Shown piece by piece: positions 42,990-52,013 of a stretch of DNA of 64,000 nucleotides. The notes under the pieces were generated by a model. The model was given only the letters and a program-made list of their open reading frames with translations. It was not told where the DNA came from and did no database searches. The DNA is from JBKHYJ01 sp046565505 (GTDB lineage: Bacteria > Acidobacteriota > Blastocatellia > UBA7656). The stretch lies in NCBI GenBank assembly GCA_046565505.1, contig JBKHYJ010000045.1, positions 1 through 64,000 of the forward strand, read 5' to 3'. Positions within the stretch are counted from its first letter, which is position 1. Each line of letters starts with the position of its first letter. The position numbers and the translations under genes are program-made.

Positions 42990-45900
42990 GTTAGAGATGA
43001 TTAATCCTCGCGCTCTCAGTTGTCAACCTGACAGTGTGGGGCTGCGCGAAGACGCCGCGGGGGAGGGAGATGTTGAAAGCCCAGCGACGAGACCGGCCCC
43101 GCGAATCTCGGGAGCCTCCGCCGGCGACGGATTGCCCGCCCCGCCGCATCGTCCCGAGCCTCCCGCGACGCTCTCGGCCAGCCGCCAGCCTTTTCTATAC
43201 ATCACGGCCGCCCTCGTGACCGGCATACTCATGGACCGCTGGGCCGGCCCGCCCCGATGGGTCGCTGCCGCGGCCCTCATCTGGTCAGTCGCCTTCTCAA
43301 TTAAATTCATCGCCGGCAAGAAGGACGTGGCGGCCACTCTAGCTTTAATAATCAGCTTCGCGGCGGCCGGGGCGGCCCTCTCCGCCTGCGAGCGAAACAG
43401 CGTGTCTGGTCTCAGGCTCAAGCAGTTATTCGACGACGGGGTCATCACTCCCGATGACCCCGTGGAGGTGACCGGCGTGCTTGTGATGCCGCCCGAGCCC
43501 GCGCCCGGAGCGTATTACCTCGACCTGGAATCCGAAGAGCTTCGCCTGCCGGGCGGGGCCGGGCCAGCGGCGGGCCGCGTGCGGTTTATGGTCCCGCTCG
43601 CCGACGGCGAAATGGCGAGCGAGTTTCAGAGCCTCGCGCTCGATTACGGCTCTCGCGTGCGGGCGCTCGTCCGCCTTGAGCGCGCGCGCAGCTACAAGAA
43701 TCCCGGGTCGCCGGACTTCAACGAATTCCTCGAACGCCAGGGGTACGATTTGAAAGGGACTGTAAAAAGCCCGCTGCTGATCGAGCCTCTGGGCCGCGCC
43801 CGCGTCGGCAGACTGCCGGCCGCGCTTTATCACTTGCGCCTCGCCTTGATGGGCGCGATAGACGCGCGCTTCGCGCCGCCCGTGGCCGGCACGCTTAAGG
43901 CCATGCTTGTCGATAACCGATACTTCCTGGACCGCCGCGCCATAGAGCGGCTGCGCGAAAGCTCGACCTTTCACGTAATATCAATTTCCGGCATGCACGT
44001 GGGGATGATCGCGTGGGCGCTCCTGGGCCTGGGTAACGCCCTGAGGCTTCTGACCGGGCGTCCGAGCCTATACAGGAGGCGCACGCTTCAGGCGCTCGTT
44101 ACGTTATGCGCCCTGTGGTGCTACGCGGTGATGGTCGGCCTTGCGCCGCCGGTGACGCGCGCCGCGTCAATGATTTCCGTAGCCCTTGTAGGGCCGCTGC
44201 TTTTCAGGCGCGCCGCTTCGGTCAATACTGTGGCGCTCGCGGCCTTCGCCATGCTTGTCCTGAAACCGGCTCTGGTGGCCGATCCTGGGTTTCAACTGAG
44301 CTTCGTCGCGGTCGCGGGCATAGTCGCGCTGGCCCTCCCATTCGCGGACAAGCTTCGGGCCATAGGCAGTTGGCGGCCCGCTCCAAGCGCCCCGTACCCT
44401 CCCCGATGCCCGCGCGCGGTGAGGTCGGTCGCCGAGGCGCTCTTTTGGAATGAGCGCGAATTCAATGAAGAGATGCGCCGCGCGCCAGTCCGCTATCGCG
44501 CAGACAAGGGCCGCGCCGCGCGCCTGCTGGGACGACTCCGCGTGCAGCCGCTAATCAGGGGCACGGCGTTGCTGGCGATCACTTCGGTCGCGATTCAGGT
44601 TTCAACGCTCCCGCTGATGGCGCTCTACTTCAACCGCGCGTCGCCCATCGGGATATTGCTTAATGTGGCGGCGGGGGCACTGACGGGGTTGATAATGCTC
44701 GCGGCGACTTTGACGATTCTTCTCACCACGTTAAGCCCGGCGGCCGCGGGGGCGCTCGCCTCGATTACAACCGGCGCTCATGCGCTGCTCGTCAATTCGA
44801 TAGAGCCTTTCGCGAACATACCGGGCTCGACGTTTCGCGTGGCGCATTACGAAAGCCCGCATTCAATAATATACGCCCTATACTTCGTGCCGCTCGTCAT
44901 GCTAGCGGTCTTGATAGACAGGTGGCGCCCGGTTGTCCGTCTGTTTCCTGCCGACCAGATGGCGCGGGCGCAGGCGGACGCCGGCCCCGCCCGCGCGGCG
45001 CGCGTTCTGACAAACGGTGGGAGCCCGACCCGCATGGAAGAGGTCTCTCAAGGCGGGAGCCTCGGCCCCGCCACCGCGTCCATGCGCGGGCCCGGCATTT
45101 ACTCAATCAGGCTTTCTGCCGCGCGCGTGGCTCTATGCATGCTCGCGCTGTTAGCGTGCTCGGTAGCGGTGCTGCGACTGGCCCCGGCGCCCGCCGGCGC
45201 AAAGCTGACGATACATTTCTTAGACGTTGGGCAGGGTGACTCTGCGCTCATCATCTTCCCGCGCGGCGCGACGATGTTGGTCGATGCGGGCGGAGAGACC
45301 CGCTTCGGCATGCGTGCGGAAGGTCATAGCGGATTCGCACAGCCGGGCGAGTGGCCGCCGCCGGACGAGAGCGGCGACGGTGTCGAATCGGCTTTCAATG
45401 ACAGATCATTCTCCGTCGGCGAGGCGGTGGTGTCTCGCTTCCTGTGGTCACAGGGGCGCACGGAGTTAGACTACGTGCTCGCGACGCATGCGGACGCAGA
45501 CCACATCGACGGGCTTTCGGACGTGGTCAAGAATTTTCACGTGGGTGAAGCCCTGGTGGGCCACGCGGCGGCGGCTGATTCCGAGTTCAACCTCTTCGCG
45601 GGCGCGACCGCTCAGCGGAATATCACGCTAAGATCGCTCTCCGCAGGCGAGCGATTTGACATCGAGGGTGTGACGGTCGAAGTCCTCTGGCCGCCGCCCG
45701 ATTCCGGCCCTTACGCCACGTCGGGCAACAACGACTCTGTTGTATTGCGCCTCGTTTATGGCTCCGTGGCCATCTTGCTCGCGGGCGATATTGAACAGGA
45801 AGCCGAGAGCGAGCTTGTGGAATCAAGCGCGGACTTGCGGGCCGACGTGTTGAAGGTTGCGCATCACGGCTCGAAGACTTCCTCGACTGAAAGCTTCATC

Positions 45901-46086
45901 GACCGCGTTCAGCCCCGATGCGCAGTTATTTCGGCCGGTGAGCGCAGCCGCTTCGGTCACCCGCATGCGGCCGTCACGGGCCGCTATTTATCGCGCGGCG
46001 TGGCGCTGCTTCAAACCGGGCGCGATGGGACGATCACTGTAGAGACCGATGGGGCAGCGGTTGCCGCGAATGTCTTCCGAGAATGA
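42988..46086 (+). CDS. comEC: ComEC/Rec2 family DNA-uptake channel
   Basis: A 1032-residue polytopic membrane protein for transport of single-stranded DNA into the cytoplasm during transformation. The first 60 residues are a Pro/Ala-rich leader. Helices flank the DUF4131 region (about 130-260). The competence domain has STFHVISISGMHVGMIAWAL. The C-terminal metallo-beta-lactamase domain (about 735-1025) has FLDVGQGDSALI, ATHADADHIDG and VAHHGSKTSS. The start is uncertain: the ATG at 42988 overlaps an opposite gene, and 42997 is equally possible. Confidence 0.9.
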   Translation: MLEMINPRALSCQPDSVGLREDAAGEGDVESPATRPAPRISGASAGDGLPAPPHRPEPPATLSASRQPFLYITAALVTGILMDRWAGPPRWVAAAALIWSVAFSIKFIAGKKDVAATLALIISFAAAGAALSACERNSVSGLRLKQLFDDGVITPDDPVEVTGVLVMPPEPAPGAYYLDLESEELRLPGGAGPAAGRVRFMVPLADGEMASEFQSLALDYGSRVRALVRLERARSYKNPGSPDFNEFLERQGYDLKGTVKSPLLIEPLGRARVGRLPAALYHLRLALMGAIDARFAPPVAGTLKAMLVDNRYFLDRRAIERLRESSTFHVISISGMHVGMIAWALLGLGNALRLLTGRPSLYRRRTLQALVTLCALWCYAVMVGLAPPVTRAASMISVALVGPLLFRRAASVNTVALAAFAMLVLKPALVADPGFQLSFVAVAGIVALALPFADKLRAIGSWRPAPSAPYPPRCPRAVRSVAEALFWNEREFNEEMRRAPVRYRADKGRAARLLGRLRVQPLIRGTALLAITSVAIQVSTLPLMALYFNRASPIGILLNVAAGALTGLIMLAATLTILLTTLSPAAAGALASITTGAHALLVNSIEPFANIPGSTFRVAHYESPHSIIYALYFVPLVMLAVLIDRWRPVVRLFPADQMARAQADAGPARAARVLTNGGSPTRMEEVSQGGSLGPATASMRGPGIYSIRLSAARVALCMLALLACSVAVLRLAPAPAGAKLTIHFLDVGQGDSALIIFPRGATMLVDAGGETRFGMRAEGHSGFAQPGEWPPPDESGDGVESAFNDRSFSVGEAVVSRFLWSQGRTELDYVLATHADADHIDGLSDVVKNFHVGEALVGHAAAADSEFNLFAGATAQRNITLRSLSAGERFDIEGVTVEVLWPPPDSGPYATSGNNDSVVLRLVYGSVAILLAGDIEQEAESELVESSADLRADVLKVAHHGSKTSSTESFIDRVQPRCAVISAGERSRFGHPHAAVTGRYLSRGVALLQTGRDGTITVETDGAAVAANVFRE

Positions 46087-46424
46087 AGCGTTCCGCCGGC
46101 CGCGCCTCCTTATTAAATCAAACCATCATGTCCCGCCGATTGACCGCACTTGCCGCCCCAATTCCTCATGGCAAGTATGAGTTTCTCATGCGTCCCCCCG
46201 CTGCCGCTGACCTGATAACGTACAACCCCCGGTCTTGCTGAATACTATGAGTACAAACGTATGGCCGGGGCGGCGCGGAAGCTTTTTCTTAGCGCGGTTG
46301 ACTCGACTTAATGTCACCTGCTTTGTGAATTATGGAAACGATGGTGTGGCGGCGTTGCGATGTCGGGAGGCGAGAAAATACCAAAGGTAACAACAGCTTG
46401 TCCGGTCCCTCTCCGCCTGAAAAC
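46087..46424. other. intergenic stretch upstream of the sigma-54 promoter
   Basis: About 340 bp with no supported gene. CCCCGG near 46217 and CCGGGG near 46265 could pair across a long loop. A weak terminator for comEC is possible. The useful signal is the sigma-54 promoter at the right edge. Confidence 0.4.
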
Positions 46425-46439
46425 TGGCACACTGCTTGC
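46425..46439 (+). promoter_or_regulatory. sigma-54 promoter of the Clp-like ATPase
   Basis: TGGCAC-ACTGC-TTGC matches the sigma-54 consensus (TGGCAC-N5-TTGC) at every core position, with GG and GC ten bases apart. Transcription would begin near 46451, leaving a leader of about 63 bases. Confidence 0.8.
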
Positions 46440-46513
46440 CGAGTGCTTAGACCAGCCAGCGAAGTTAACCGAACGATCCGTCGATGTGGAGAGGCGGACA
46501 AGGGAGTGGGGAA

Positions 46514-47662
46514 ATGGTAGCTCAACTTAATTATTTCGGAGAGAATTTGAGAGCGGCCGGTGAGCCTGAGTACACGATTCTCGACCACACGACCAAATCT
46601 GAAGAGTCTTTAAATTTTGAACAACAATTAACATCGCGCGTCGTCGGGCAAGACCAGGCCGTCAGCGCGCTGGCACAACTGTACCAGGTCTACCAGGCGG
46701 GCTTGAATCTTCCGGGCCGGCCCATCGGCACACTACTATTCTTGGGTCCGACCGGGACCGGCAAGACGCGCTCGATCGAGGCCGCGGCCGAGATACTGTT
46801 CGGCAGTCCGAATTCATTCATACGGGTCGATTGCGCGGAGTTCCAGCACTCGCATGAGATAGCGAAGCTGATCGGCTCGCCGCCGGGCTACCTCGGCCAC
46901 CGCGAGACGCCCCCGATACTGACGCAGGAGCACATCAACAGTTATCACACGGACCGCGTAAAGCTCACGCTGGTGTTGTTCGACGAGATAGAGAAGGCGT
47001 CCGACGCGCTGTGGCAGTTGCTGCTCGGCGTGCTCGATAAAGCGACTCTCACGCTCGGCGATAACCGCCGAGTGGATTTCTCGCGCACGATAGTGGTTAT
47101 GACCTCCAACCTCGGCGCGCGCGACATGGAGAAGCTCACGGAGTCGAAGCTCGGCTTCAGCGTGCCCTGCAACACGCCCGTAGAGATACTCAATAGCCAC
47201 CTCGGCAAGGTCGGCGTCGAGGCGGCGCGGAAGAAATTCTCGCCCGAATTCATGAACCGCATAGACAAGGTCGTGGTCTTCAGGCAGCTATCACATGAGT
47301 CCATGCAGCAGATACTCGAACTCGAATTGCAGGCGGTTCAGCGGCGGGTGCTGACGGTCGGCGGCGGGCGCTTCATACTGCGCTACACGGACCGCACAAA
47401 GCAATTCCTGCTCAGGGAGGGGACCGACGCCAAGTATGGTGCGCGCCCGCTCAAGCGCACCATCGAGCGCAACGTCGTGCTCCCGCTTTCCAATTTGATT
47501 GCGACGCGGCAGATAGGCGAAGGCGACATATTGCTGGTCGACGTGGGCAAGGACGATTGCAGCCTGATGTTTATGAAGCAGAACGTGACGAGCATTTTCT
47601 CCAGCAAGTACGAATCGCCTTTCGGCCGCAAGGCCGGCGCGAAACAGGCCAGGATAATTTAG
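46514..47662 (+). CDS. ClpA/B D2-type AAA+ ATPase lacking N and D1 domains
   Basis: A 382-residue protein. It starts with an unknown 35-residue segment, then a single D2-type ATPase module: VVGQDQAVSALA, Walker A GPTGTGKT, GSPPGYLGH, Walker B LVLFDEIEKA, sensor 1 VMTSNLGA, FSPEFMNRID with arginine finger, and the ClpB_D2-small domain with sensor 2 GARPLKR. Full ClpA/B/C proteins have over 700 residues, so this is a short form. No obvious ClpP-binding IGF-type loop was seen; it may remodel proteins on its own. It is followed by a receiver protein 55 bp downstream. Confidence 0.9.
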   Translation: MVAQLNYFGENLRAAGEPEYTILDHTTKSEESLNFEQQLTSRVVGQDQAVSALAQLYQVYQAGLNLPGRPIGTLLFLGPTGTGKTRSIEAAAEILFGSPNSFIRVDCAEFQHSHEIAKLIGSPPGYLGHRETPPILTQEHINSYHTDRVKLTLVLFDEIEKASDALWQLLLGVLDKATLTLGDNRRVDFSRTIVVMTSNLGARDMEKLTESKLGFSVPCNTPVEILNSHLGKVGVEAARKKFSPEFMNRIDKVVVFRQLSHESMQQILELELQAVQRRVLTVGGGRFILRYTDRTKQFLLREGTDAKYGARPLKRTIERNVVLPLSNLIATRQIGEGDILLVDVGKDDCSLMFMKQNVTSIFSSKYESPFGRKAGAKQARII

Positions 47663-47717
47663 CGCCGAGGGTCGGACTGCCGGCGATCATTAGCCACAAC
47701 CAGCAAGAGGAGGGAAG

Positions 47718-48134
47718 ATGGACACTATAAAAACTGGTGAATCCGACCGGCGGACCCTGCTCATCGTTGACGATGACACGGAATGGACTACCGTATTGAG
47801 GATATTCTTCCTCGATAAATATAACGTCCAGATAGTCAACTCCGCGCGCGAGGCCATAGATGCCGTGCGGCGCGAACAACCCAGCCTCATCATAGTCGAT
47901 CTGGTGATGCCGACTATCGATGGGTTCGGGATAATTCACCGCCTGAAGGATTCGACCGACGCTCGCATCCCCACGATACTGTTGACCGGGTGGAAGACCG
48001 CCGAAGTAGAGGAGTGTGCGGCGTCCGTCGGGTGCGCCGCCGTGCTGTCGAAGCCTATAGATTTGACGGCGCTCGACGAAGTTGTTTCGGCGATGATGAG
48101 CGGAGGCGCGGTGGCGTCCGCCGCGGCCATGTAG
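47718..48134 (+). CDS. single-domain response regulator
   Basis: A 138-residue CheY-like receiver. The acidic pair is in LLIVDDDTEW, the phosphoacceptor Asp in LIIVDLVMPTIDG, the Thr in ILLTGWK and the Lys in LSKPID. There is no output domain. It lies downstream of the AAA+ gene on the same strand and convergent with the hybrid kinase, which may phosphorylate it. A strong terminator follows. Confidence 0.9.
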   Translation: MDTIKTGESDRRTLLIVDDDTEWTTVLRIFFLDKYNVQIVNSAREAIDAVRREQPSLIIVDLVMPTIDGFGIIHRLKDSTDARIPTILLTGWKTAEVEECAASVGCAAVLSKPIDLTALDEVVSAMMSGGAVASAAAM

Positions 48135-48169
48135 ATTCTCTTAAGTGATAACCGAGCGGCGATTGATGT

Positions 48170-48203
48170 CCGCGCGGCGGGGCTCCGCCGCGCGGCTTTT
48201 TTT
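48170..48203 (+). terminator. strong rho-independent terminator
   Basis: CCGCGCGGCGG (48170-48180) and CCGCCGCGCGG (48185-48195) form a perfect 11-bp stem with a GGCT loop, followed by C and seven T residues. It ends the AAA+/receiver unit. Confidence 0.9.
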
Positions 48204-48251
48204 CGTCCGGGCCGCCTCGGCCGTCCGGCGCCCGGCAAGCGCGGCCGGCAC

Positions 48252-49922
48252 CTACGCCTTACTCGTGAGCCTCTTTATGAGCGTGAACAGGTGAGATATG
48301 TCTGCGGGCTTGGCGATGTGAGCGTCGTAGCCGGCGGCGAGCGCCAGGTCACGGTCCTCTTCGCGGGCGTACCCCGTCAGCGCGATGGCGGGCACGCGCT
48401 CAAGCCCCTGCATGCGGCGCAGCTTGCGTATCAGCTCGTACCCATCGACGTCGGGCATCCCTATGTCAGAGATGATCAGGTCGGGCTTGCACTCGGCGGC
48501 CAGCCTCAGCCCTTCGGTTGCGTCGGACGCCATAAACGTCTTACAGCCATAGGCGCCGAGCCACAGGTTCAGCATATTGAGCGTGTCGCGCGAGTCCTCT
48601 ATCACAATGATGGACAGGTTCAGGGGCTCCGGCTCGCCGCCGATGTCTTCGGGCGTGGCGGCCGCTCCGCCCGCGGCCTTGTTTGCCGCCAGGGGCAGTC
48701 GCACGGTGAAGCGGCTGCCGCGTTCGCGGCCGGCGCTCTCGGCCGTCACCGCGCCGCCGTGCATCTCGACCATCGCGCGCGTGATCGCCAGCCCGAGCCC
48801 CAGCCCGCCATACCGCCGGTTTATCCCGCCGTGGCCCTGGGCGAATCGCTCGAAGATATGCGGGAGGAATTCCGGCTCGATCCCTATGCCCGTATCCGCC
48901 ACTTCGATGACCCAGTCAGAGGAGTCTCCCCCACCAGGGCTTTCGGCGCGGGCCAGCGAGACCGATACGCTGCCCCCTTGCGGCGTAAACTTCAACGCAT
49001 TATCGAGCAAGTTCGACACCACCTGGCGGATGCGGACGGGGTCAACGTTGTTCACCGCGGGCCCGTCGGGCAGGCTCAGCGTGAGCGTGATCGCGCGGGT
49101 CCCGGCTTCGGCCTGAGCCTGCGCGGCCGCGGAGCGGATCAACTCTATCAGGTCCGTAGGCTCGCGCACGAGTTCGACCTTGCCGCTGGCGATGCGCGTG
49201 AGGTCGAGCAGGTCCTTAATCAAGCCGGATAACTGGTTCGCGTTGCGCTCGACCGTCTCGATTCCCTCGGCGAGCATCGGGTGGAGTCCCGCGAACTGCT
49301 TCAGCAGGTGCGTCCAGCCGAGTATCGGCGTCAGCGGGGTGCGCAGCTCATGCGAGAGCGTCGATAGGAATTCGTCCTTCGCCTGGTTGGCCTCGCGCAG
49401 TTGCTCAAACAGCAGCGCGTTGGTTATGGCGGCGCTGGCCTGCACGGCCAGGATAGCCATCGCGTCTATCTCGGTCTGCCCGTAGCGGCGCGGCGCGCCC
49501 GACCCGGCGCCGATAACCCCGAAAACTTCGCCCTCGCGGACGAGCGGGAGCGTCACTATTGAGCCCACCCTCTCTTTCTTCCACGCGTCGTAATTCGGGG
49601 ATACGCCGGCAAACTCGTTGATGTCTTCTATTATTAACGGCTCCCCCGTGGAGACTATTTTTTCTATCGCGGGGTCGAGCCGCGTGAGCTGCCGCTGCTT
49701 GAGGTAGCTTTCGGAGAGGCCGCGGTGCCGCATGACGCTCAACTGCCCGGCTTCGTTGAGCTGGCTGATCGCGGCGCGGTCGGCGCGGCAGATGGTCATC
49801 GCGGCGTCGATGATCGCGTCCAGCGTCACGTCGAGCGAGAGCGACACGTTGAGGCGCAAGCAAAGGTTCTGCAATTGAGTAAGCGCGACCGATTGCTCGC
49901 TCGTGCTGCGTTCAGCTTTCAT
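48252..49922 (-). CDS. GAF-domain hybrid histidine kinase with receiver
   Basis: A 556-residue cytoplasmic kinase. The GAF domain spans about 15-175 and HisKA about 182-250, with phosphoacceptor H191 in LSTLSHELRTPL. HATPase_c spans about 290-410 (N-box DNALKF, DTGIGI, GLGLGLA). The C-terminal receiver spans about 435-555 (SIIVIEDS, DLIISDIGMPDVDG, ALTGYA, AKPAD). There is no membrane segment, so it senses a cytoplasmic ligand or redox state through GAF. It is divergent from the his operon. Confidence 0.92.
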   Translation of the reverse strand: MKAERSTSEQSVALTQLQNLCLRLNVSLSLDVTLDAIIDAAMTICRADRAAISQLNEAGQLSVMRHRGLSESYLKQRQLTRLDPAIEKIVSTGEPLIIEDINEFAGVSPNYDAWKKERVGSIVTLPLVREGEVFGVIGAGSGAPRRYGQTEIDAMAILAVQASAAITNALLFEQLREANQAKDEFLSTLSHELRTPLTPILGWTHLLKQFAGLHPMLAEGIETVERNANQLSGLIKDLLDLTRIASGKVELVREPTDLIELIRSAAAQAQAEAGTRAITLTLSLPDGPAVNNVDPVRIRQVVSNLLDNALKFTPQGGSVSVSLARAESPGGGDSSDWVIEVADTGIGIEPEFLPHIFERFAQGHGGINRRYGGLGLGLAITRAMVEMHGGAVTAESAGRERGSRFTVRLPLAANKAAGGAAATPEDIGGEPEPLNLSIIVIEDSRDTLNMLNLWLGAYGCKTFMASDATEGLRLAAECKPDLIISDIGMPDVDGYELIRKLRRMQGLERVPAIALTGYAREEDRDLALAAGYDAHIAKPADISHLFTLIKRLTSKA

Positions 49923-49982
49923 CCGGTTACCTCAAGGACCTATCCGTAGTGAGCGCGATTGTACACGAATCGTCTCGGCGAA

Positions 49983-50072
49983 GGCAAAATTTAAAAGGGG
50001 GATGCGCGGGGGTTTACGCCGACACAAGCAAAATATAATTTTTGCCCCCGGGCCGCGCTTTTGCCTTTTGCC
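49983..50072. promoter_or_regulatory. GGCAAAA/TTTTGCC boxes and -10 element before hisZ
   Basis: Five copies of GCAAAA/TTTTGC are present: GGCAAAA at 49983, GCAAAA and TTTTGC flanking TATAAT (50028-50045), and tandem TTTTGCC at 50059-50072. The perfect -10 TATAAT (50034-50039) sits in the centre of an inverted repeat, so a bound regulator would cover the promoter. The -35 is weak. The region also serves the divergent kinase gene. Confidence 0.5.
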
Positions 50073-50116
50073 GCGCGCGCGTGCTACGTTGTTGAGTCAG
50101 GCACTCTGCATAGTCT

Positions 50117-51214
50117 ATGTCTTCATCGCTGTCAAAAATTCCCTCCGGCGTGCAGTACATCTTCGACGACGAAGTACGCGTGCGCCGGGGGATGGAGCGC
50201 GAGATAATGAGCGTGTTCGCCGGCTGGTCCTACTCTGAAATCATCCTGCCAATCTTTGACTACGCGGATTTGTTCGCGCTCGGCATGGGCAAAGAGCAGG
50301 CGGAGATGACCTACCGCTTCACGGGGCGCGACGGGCGGCTGCTGGCGCTCAGGCCGGAGATGACTTCGCTCGTAGCGCGCACGGTCGCCACCCGCTACCG
50401 CGACCGACCGCGGCCCATTCGCCTGTCTTACTCGGGCGAAGTCTTCCGCTGGGACGAGCCGCGCGGAGGCCGACAATACGAATTTCACCAGATCGGCCTG
50501 GAGCATATCGGATCGAACCGGCTCGAAGCCGACACGGAAGCGCTCGTCGTCGCAATAGAGGCGTTGCGGCGGATAGGGCTTGAAGAGTTCATCATCACGC
50601 TCAGCCACGTAGATTTTTTCAACGGGGTGGCAGAGGGCCTGGGCCTCGCCGAGGACGGGCGGCGCACGTTGCGCGAGATGATTGACCGCAAAGAGACGGA
50701 GCGGCTCTCTGACTTTCTTGAGAAGTACGCAGACCTCGCGGGCCGCGACGCGTTCTGCCGGCTGACGACTCTGGCGGGCAATCGAGATATTATAGATGAG
50801 GCGCGGGCGCTCGTGACGAATCCGAAATCCGTGGCCGCCCTCGACGACATCGAGCGCGTCTACGCGATAGCCGCCGCGCTCGGCATCGACCGGCACATCG
50901 ACATCGACCTCGGCGACGTAGGCGGGCTCGATTATTACACGGGGCTTACGTTCAATATCTACGCGCGCGGGCTCGGGACGGCGCTCGGGCGCGGAGGCAG
51001 GTACGACGGGCTGCTCGCAAAGTTCGGGCGCCCCGAGCCGGCCGTCGGCTTCTCGTTTTGTCTGGACTGGCTCGTGCAGTTGATCGGATCAAAGCCGGCC
51101 GGAGCGACTGCCGATAACGCGGCCGTACAGTTGAGCGCGGGTGATGACATCGCCTCGGTTTTCAGGGAGGCCAATCGCCTGCGCGGCCGGGGGCAGAAGG
51201 TGAAAATCACTTGA
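50117..51214 (+). CDS. hisZ: ATP phosphoribosyltransferase regulatory subunit HisZ
   Basis: A 365-residue HisRS paralogue lacking the anticodon-binding domain. Class II motif 2 is FRWDEPRGGRQYEFHQIGLE; GGLDYYTGLTFNIYA and GGRYDGLLAKFG are the histidyl motifs. A full HisS would be about 420 residues. Linkage to a short HisG makes HisZ the best call: together they form the first enzyme of histidine synthesis. It is the first gene of the his operon. Confidence 0.92.
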   Translation: MSSSLSKIPSGVQYIFDDEVRVRRGMEREIMSVFAGWSYSEIILPIFDYADLFALGMGKEQAEMTYRFTGRDGRLLALRPEMTSLVARTVATRYRDRPRPIRLSYSGEVFRWDEPRGGRQYEFHQIGLEHIGSNRLEADTEALVVAIEALRRIGLEEFIITLSHVDFFNGVAEGLGLAEDGRRTLREMIDRKETERLSDFLEKYADLAGRDAFCRLTTLAGNRDIIDEARALVTNPKSVAALDDIERVYAIAAALGIDRHIDIDLGDVGGLDYYTGLTFNIYARGLGTALGRGGRYDGLLAKFGRPEPAVGFSFCLDWLVQLIGSKPAGATADNAAVQLSAGDDIASVFREANRLRGRGQKVKIT

Positions 51215-51339
51215 TTTTGGATTTTCGTAGCGCGAGGGCCGCTTCGCGAGGCGCGATTTTGGATTAATGACCACGACGCGTGAGTCACGTTTCCCATGAT
51301 CCATAATCCCCTAATCCAGAATCCAAAATCCAAAATCGC
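51213..51339 (+). repeat. heptad repeats with two competing 13-bp stems before hisG
   Basis: GATTTTGGATTTT (51213-51225) and GCGATTTTGGATT (51253-51265) can each pair perfectly over 13 bases with the overlapping 3' arms at 51325-51337 and 51327-51339. The right arm ends at the base before the hisG ATG. The array from about 51298 runs in seven-base ATCCNNA units. No ribosome-binding site precedes hisG, so the structure may control its translation. Confidence 0.65.
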
Positions 51340-51978
51340 ATGCCTGACCTGACGATTGCCATTGCCAAGGGGAGATTACAAGATGGCGCTTTCGAGATTT
51401 TAGGGCGCGCCGGGGTCGCCGTCGCGGCCGAGGCGCTGGCCTCGCGCCGGCTGCTCGTTGAAGACGAAAGCGGCCGCTACAGCTTCATATTCGTGAAGCC
51501 GGCGGACGTACCCGTCTACGTTGAATATGGCGTCGCGGACGCGGGCGTGTGCGGGCGCGACGTGCTGATGGAGTCGCGCGCGGACGTTCACGAGCCGCTC
51601 GATTTGCGGTTCGGCTATTGCCGCCTCGTCGTCGCCGGGAGGGAAGAGGCGGCGTCGCGCGGCTACAACCTGCTTGCGACGGCTCGCGTCGCGACTAAGT
51701 ACCCGAGGGTGACGAGGGATTATTTCGAGAGGCGTGGGGTGCCAGTCGAGCTGATAGAGCTTTCCGGCTCAGTCGAGCTTGCGCCCGTGCTCGGGCTCTC
51801 CGAGCACATAGTTGATCTGGTCGAGACCGGCCGCACGCTTCAGGAAAACGGGCTGACCGTCATAGACACGATAGCCGAATCGACCGCCCGGTTGATCGTC
51901 AACCGCGCGACGTACCATTTGAGACGGGCGGCCGTGTCCGCGTTGATCGAAACCTTGAGGGCGGCGACGACGGGCTAG
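51340..51978 (+). CDS. hisG: ATP phosphoribosyltransferase, short form
   Basis: A 212-residue catalytic subunit for the first step of histidine synthesis. LTIAIAKGRLQDGAFEILG and the PRPP-binding segment LVETGRTLQENGLTVIDTIAESTARLI are typical. It lacks the C-terminal regulatory domain of long HisG, so it needs HisZ. Its start is occupied by an inverted-repeat arm, with no ribosome site. Confidence 0.95.
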   Translation: MPDLTIAIAKGRLQDGAFEILGRAGVAVAAEALASRRLLVEDESGRYSFIFVKPADVPVYVEYGVADAGVCGRDVLMESRADVHEPLDLRFGYCRLVVAGREEAASRGYNLLATARVATKYPRVTRDYFERRGVPVELIELSGSVELAPVLGLSEHIVDLVETGRTLQENGLTVIDTIAESTARLIVNRATYHLRRAAVSALIETLRAATTG

Positions 51979-52013
51979 CGCTCGGGCGCGCCCACGCCCC
52001 GGCTACAACAGCT

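Noticed and set aside
50117..51214. Histidyl-tRNA synthetase (hisS)
   Set aside because: The anticodon-binding domain is missing and the gene is linked to short-form hisG, so HisZ fits better.
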